Part shown: piece by piece, positions 15,221 to 20,378 of the stretch
Layout: each line of letters begins with the position of its first letter
How positions within the stretch are numbered: the first letter of the stretch is position 1
Origin: Bryobacterales bacterium
Lineage (GTDB): Bacteria; Acidobacteriota; Terriglobia; Bryobacterales; Bryobacteraceae
DNA: 20,378 nt
Reading direction: 5' to 3'
Assembly (NCBI GenBank): GCA_003487005.1
Contig: DNFG01000331.1
Coordinates: 1 to 20,378, forward strand
The notes under the pieces: model-generated
What the model was told of the DNA's origin: nothing
Database searches by the model: none
What the model saw: the letters and a program-made list of their open reading frames with translations, nothing else
Position numbers and translations under genes: made by a program

Positions 15221-16813
15221 ATGGCGATCCGGGCATGTCTGTGCCTCGCTATTTCCCTGGCCGTGCCAGCCGCGGCGCAACGCCCCGGCCCCGCTCCCGA
15301 AGAGGATGTGGTGTTCCGGACGGACACGCGACTGGTGGAAGTGCCGGTGGTCGTCACGGACCGCAAATCGCGCCAGCCTGTCCGCGATCTCTCCGCAAGT
15401 GATTTCGAATTAAGGGAGAATGGCGTGCGGCAGGACCTGGAGTTTTTTGGCCTGCTGGACATCCGCCAGACGGAGCCACGCCCGAGGATGCCGGATTCCC
15501 GGCCGGAAGAGCGGGTGTTCACCAACCGGCAGGCGCCGGACGCGGAGCAGGCGCCATTGATCACGATTCTGGTGGATGCATTCAATGCGTCGTTCGAGGA
15601 GCAGTACTACGCCGCCAGAGCGGCGGCGGAAGTCATCGAGAGGGGGGATGTGGAGGCCCGCTGGGGCCTGTACGTTTTGGGTGCGGGCGGGCTGCGGATT
15701 CTGCATGACTATTCAGAGGACAGCGTTCGCCTGGTGGAGAGATTACGGCGGCTGCGGGAGGCGGGCGGAACGAATTCGCTGGTCACGGATTTCGCGACAG
15801 CCGGAGATCCGGTGGAAGGGCGAATCGGCGCGCCGAACCTGAACGTTCCCGATTTGACGAAGAGGCACGAGTTCTATCTCCGCGCTTTTACTACGATGTG
15901 GGCGCTGCGGGGCATCGGGGCGCACCTGAGCGCCTTGCCGGGGCGAAAGACGCTGATCTGGGTGACCGCGGGTCTGTCGCTGAACGCGATTATCGGGACA
16001 GATCCGAGCCTCTGGTACCGGACACTCGACGCGCTAAATGACGCGAATGTGGCTATATCCGTGGTGGATTCCGCGGGGGTGCGCAGCCAGCGGTCGTTCC
16101 TGGCGGAGAATCCCACGGGTCGAACGCTGCCGCAGATTCGCATGGCGGGTCCAAACACAAGCACGCACATCATGATGGGCATCGCTGAGAGCACTGGCGG
16201 GCGGGCGTTCATCGGGACAAACCATCTTGCCAAGGCGGTGCGCGAAGCCGTGGCGGACGGGCAGACGGTATACCGGCTCGCCTTCCGGCCCAGGCACGGC
16301 AATTGGACTGGGCAGTACATGAAACTGCAAGTACGGGTGAAGCGGAAGGGACTGGAGGTGCGCCACCGCGCAGGCTACTATGCCCGGCCTCTCGATCCGC
16401 TTGATCTGGATACACGCAACCGGGTGCTGGATGATGCGATGACGAGCCCTCTGGACGCACTGGAGATCGGACTCAGCGGCCGGTTCGAGGAAGTGGGGGA
16501 GGGGACGGTGACGCTGGTGGTGACTGCCGATCCTGGGTCGATCATTCTGGAAAAGCAGGGTGATCGATACACGGGCCAGTTTGACGTTCGCTACGCGCAA
16601 CGGACATCCGAGGGAGCGGTGGTAGACGATTTCACCGACGAGGTTCCCCTGGACCTGACCACCGAGAGCGCCCGCAGGGCGAGCGGCGAAGGCTTCGCCT
16701 ACCGGCGCAGGATCGAGTTGAAGCCGGGCGCCGCGGCGATCCGGATTGCGTTGTGTGATCCGGGCACGGGGCGCGTGGGCTCGCTGTTAGTAACACTGCC
16801 GGTGCGGCCGTGA
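15221..16813 (+). CDS. Secreted VWFA-related domain protein (acidobacterial family)
   Basis: 530 residues. A signal peptide (MAIRACLCLAISLAVPAAA, cut before QRP) indicates export. Residues about 30-78 form the lead-in common in this family ('FRTDTRLVEVPVVVTDRK...VRDLSASDFELRENGVRQ'), a short beta-domain preceding the VWA fold. The VWA-like domain spans about 112-310: Asp119 in 'LVDAFNAS' stands at the MIDAS site, where the usual DxSxS is altered, and 'LPGRKTLIWVTAGLS' is a later strand typical of the family. A C-terminal beta-rich region ('FEEVGEGTVTLVVTAD...RTSEGAVVDDF') completes it. It matches the family described as 'VWFA-related Acidobacterial domain', abundant in Solibacter-type genomes. 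Its role is unknown; binding or surface interaction is usually assumed. Its stop codon lies four bases from that of the convergent DUF1080 gene. Confidence 0.88.
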   Translation: MAIRACLCLAISLAVPAAAQRPGPAPEEDVVFRTDTRLVEVPVVVTDRKSRQPVRDLSASDFELRENGVRQDLEFFGLLDIRQTEPRPRMPDSRPEERVFTNRQAPDAEQAPLITILVDAFNASFEEQYYAARAAAEVIERGDVEARWGLYVLGAGGLRILHDYSEDSVRLVERLRRLREAGGTNSLVTDFATAGDPVEGRIGAPNLNVPDLTKRHEFYLRAFTTMWALRGIGAHLSALPGRKTLIWVTAGLSLNAIIGTDPSLWYRTLDALNDANVAISVVDSAGVRSQRSFLAENPTGRTLPQIRMAGPNTSTHIMMGIAESTGGRAFIGTNHLAKAVREAVADGQTVYRLAFRPRHGNWTGQYMKLQVRVKRKGLEVRHRAGYYARPLDPLDLDTRNRVLDDAMTSPLDALEIGLSGRFEEVGEGTVTLVVTADPGSIILEKQGDRYTGQFDVRYAQRTSEGAVVDDFTDEVPLDLTTESARRASGEGFAYRRRIELKPGAAAIRIALCDPGTGRVGSLLVTLPVRP

Positions 16814-16817
16814 TGGG

Positions 16818-17429
16818 TTATTCGAGCGGCGTCAGCACGAGATTGCGGTAGCACGCCCGTGCGCCGTGGTGTTGGAGGAGGATGGGGGAGGCGAGGCGGA
16901 ATTCGGGCGGGAGGTCCGCTTCGAGGACCTTTTCGCCGTTGAGCCAGTGTTCGGTTTTGAGGCCCTGAACGCGGATCCGGGCCGTATTCCATTCGCCGGC
17001 TTTCTTGAGGGGCTTGTCTTTGCTGGGGGCGGCGCGGTTGTAGAGGGCGGCGGCGGAGGTTTGGGGGTTGCGGCCGTCGGGGTGGTGGGGGTCGTCGAGG
17101 ATCTGATATTCGAGGGCGAGGCCGAGTCCGGTTTTGCCCCAGCGGCGGAGGAACCAGCCTTTGGGGCCGCCGCCCGCGGGTTGGACGCGGTAGAAGACGC
17201 CGGAATTGCCGGCTTCGGCGATGCGCCATTCGAAGGAGAGGTCGAAGTCCTGGAATTCACGGGTGGTGGCGAGGTCGGGCTGCAGGTAAGAGCCGGGCTT
17301 GGCGCAAAGGGCACCGTCGCGGATCTCCCAGTGCTTTTCGGGGAAGCGCGAGCCGAGGTATTCCTGCCAGCCGGCGGTGGATGCGCCATCGAAGAGCGGG
17401 ATGCCGGCGAGCAGGAACAGCAGGATCAC
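16818..17429 (-). CDS. DUF1080 (3-keto-glycoside hydrolase-like) protein, second of a tandem pair
   Basis: I chose the GTG at 17427-17429, which overlaps the upstream stop as GTGA and gives 203 residues (MILLFLLAGIPLFDGAS...). The DUF1080 concanavalin-like fold is clear: 'LFDGASTAGW', 'FDLSFEWRIAEAGNSGVFYRV', 'ALEYQILDD', 'SAAALYNRAAP', 'KPLKKAGEWNTARIRVQGLKTEHWLNGEKVL'. The family has recently been tied to cleavage of 3-keto-glycosides; many members are exported. The hydrophobic N-terminus here is very short, uncharged and runs straight into the domain, so export is uncertain; no longer in-frame start with a standard codon lies just upstream. It shares most motifs with the gene before it, which implies a tandem duplication and translational coupling. 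Confidence 0.85.
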   Translation of the reverse strand: MILLFLLAGIPLFDGASTAGWQEYLGSRFPEKHWEIRDGALCAKPGSYLQPDLATTREFQDFDLSFEWRIAEAGNSGVFYRVQPAGGGPKGWFLRRWGKTGLGLALEYQILDDPHHPDGRNPQTSAAALYNRAAPSKDKPLKKAGEWNTARIRVQGLKTEHWLNGEKVLEADLPPEFRLASPILLQHHGARACYRNLVLTPLE

Positions 17430-18052
17430 GGCAGGCGGCGGATGCGGAGGTTGCGGAACCAGGCTTCGTCGTGATGGTGCTGGAGGACGATGGGCGAGGC
17501 GACTTTTTCGTCGGGATTGAGCCAGTAGCTCAGGACGCGGACGCCGTTCAGCCAGTGTTCGGCGTAGAGACCCTGGACGATGATCTTGCCGGTGTTCCAT
17601 TCGCCAGCGGGACGGAGAGGCTTGTCGGGGATGGGGGCGACTTTGCCGTAGAGCGAGGCGGCGGATTTGTGGGCGACGGCGCCTTCGGCGCTGAGTTCGT
17701 CGTCGAGGATCTGATATTCCTGGCCGCGTGAGGAGTGGACGCGGTAGTTGCCCTGTTCATTCCATTTGCGGTTGGAGTAGAAGACGCCGGCGTTGCCGCC
17801 GGGCGAGATCTTCCATTCGAAGCTGAGTTCGAAGTTGTCGTAGATCTCTTCGGTGGCGAGGCAGGCCATCATGTTGCCGTGGACGGCATGGAGGGCGGCT
17901 TCGTGTTCTTCGACCTCCCAGCCGTGTTCGGGGAAGCCGTGGCTGCGATAGACCTTCCAGCCATTGCCCGTGCGGCCGTCGAAGATGGGCTGCCAGGCAG
18001 GTTCGGCGGCGAAGGCGAACAGGGGGACCAGGAAGAGGAGCGCCCGGAACAT
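17426..18052 (-). CDS. DUF1080 (3-keto-glycoside hydrolase-like) secreted protein, first of a tandem pair
   Basis: 208 residues with a clear signal peptide (MFRALLFLVPLFAFA, cut before AEP). The DUF1080 pattern covers the rest: 'PIFDGRTGNGWKVY', 'FELSFEWKISPGGNAGVFYSN', 'GQEYQILDDEL', 'KSAASLYGKVAP', 'KPLRPAGEWNTGKIIVQGLYAEHWLNGVRVL' and a final 'WFRNLRIRRLP'. The Glu/Asp and Trp residues conserved in both paralogs here ('EYQILDD', 'EHWLNG') are the obvious candidates for the substrate site. The known family role is in 3-keto-disaccharide or 3-keto-glucoside breakdown in the periplasm. It is first in a two-gene unit and divergent, by 75 bases, from the beta-galactosidase, which supports a shared sugar-degradation role. 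Its start has no good Shine-Dalgarno. Confidence 0.88.
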   Translation of the reverse strand: MFRALLFLVPLFAFAAEPAWQPIFDGRTGNGWKVYRSHGFPEHGWEVEEHEAALHAVHGNMMACLATEEIYDNFELSFEWKISPGGNAGVFYSNRKWNEQGNYRVHSSRGQEYQILDDELSAEGAVAHKSAASLYGKVAPIPDKPLRPAGEWNTGKIIVQGLYAEHWLNGVRVLSYWLNPDEKVASPIVLQHHHDEAWFRNLRIRRLP

Positions 18053-18106
18053 TCCATTAGGATGTCACAGAGGGGCGGCGGGGTGAAGCGTCGCGGGCTG
18101 TGATAG

Positions 18107-20378
<2,272 letters not shown>

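Overview
The window is GC-rich bacterial DNA, densely coded with short intergenic gaps. It most likely comes from an Acidobacteriota genome of the Bryobacterales/Solibacter type. The basis is the gene families: a VWFA-related secreted protein of the acidobacterial kind, tandem DUF1080 proteins, a PQQ-like propeller protein, a secreted protein with the 'DYxCxQTVxRF' opening common in that phylum, and a secreted GH2 beta-galactosidase. Taxonomy is inferred from these families, not from a marker gene. No gene-free stretch exceeds 300 bases, and I see no tRNA, rRNA, CRISPR array, insertion sequence or phage gene.

Layout. 1-2143 (+): 3' part of a HerA/FtsK-like ATPase with a coiled-coil tail. 2166-2886 (-): two small exported DUF5666-like proteins in tandem, convergent with the ATPase across a GC hairpin. 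3078-7379 (-): a two-gene operon of a PatZ-type protein (NDP-forming acyl-CoA synthetase fused to a GNAT acetyltransferase) followed by a ThDP-dependent 2-oxoacid decarboxylase-like enzyme. 7533-7721 (+): a small ferredoxin divergent from that operon, ending in a good intrinsic terminator. 7872-8230 (+): an orphan HicB antitoxin overlapped by what looks like a stub of hicA. 8190-9521 (-): an uncharacterised secreted protein. 9592-10908 (-): a uroporphyrinogen decarboxylase-family protein, divergent from a membrane-anchored PQQ-like propeller protein (10968-12389, +). 12404-14266 (-): a PAS/sensor-kinase-like protein with a C-terminal receiver and an apparently degenerate ATPase domain. 14418-16813 (+): an SDR resembling D-mannonate oxidoreductases, then a VWFA-related secreted protein. 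16818-18052 (-): two translationally coupled DUF1080 proteins, divergent from a secreted beta-galactosidase (18128 to the window end, +).

Two neighbourhoods suggest joint function. The 18 kb end is a carbohydrate-degrading locus: an exported GH2 enzyme beside two exported DUF1080 proteins, a family now linked to 3-keto-glycoside hydrolysis. The 3-7.7 kb region is the most intriguing. It combines a ThDP enzyme, an acyl-CoA synthetase module that keeps both catalytic histidines usually needed for ATP-forming chemistry, and a ferredoxin with the CxxDxxC cluster motif known from Pyrococcus. Together these resemble the parts list of 2-oxoacid oxidation coupled to substrate-level phosphorylation, but that reading is a hypothesis.
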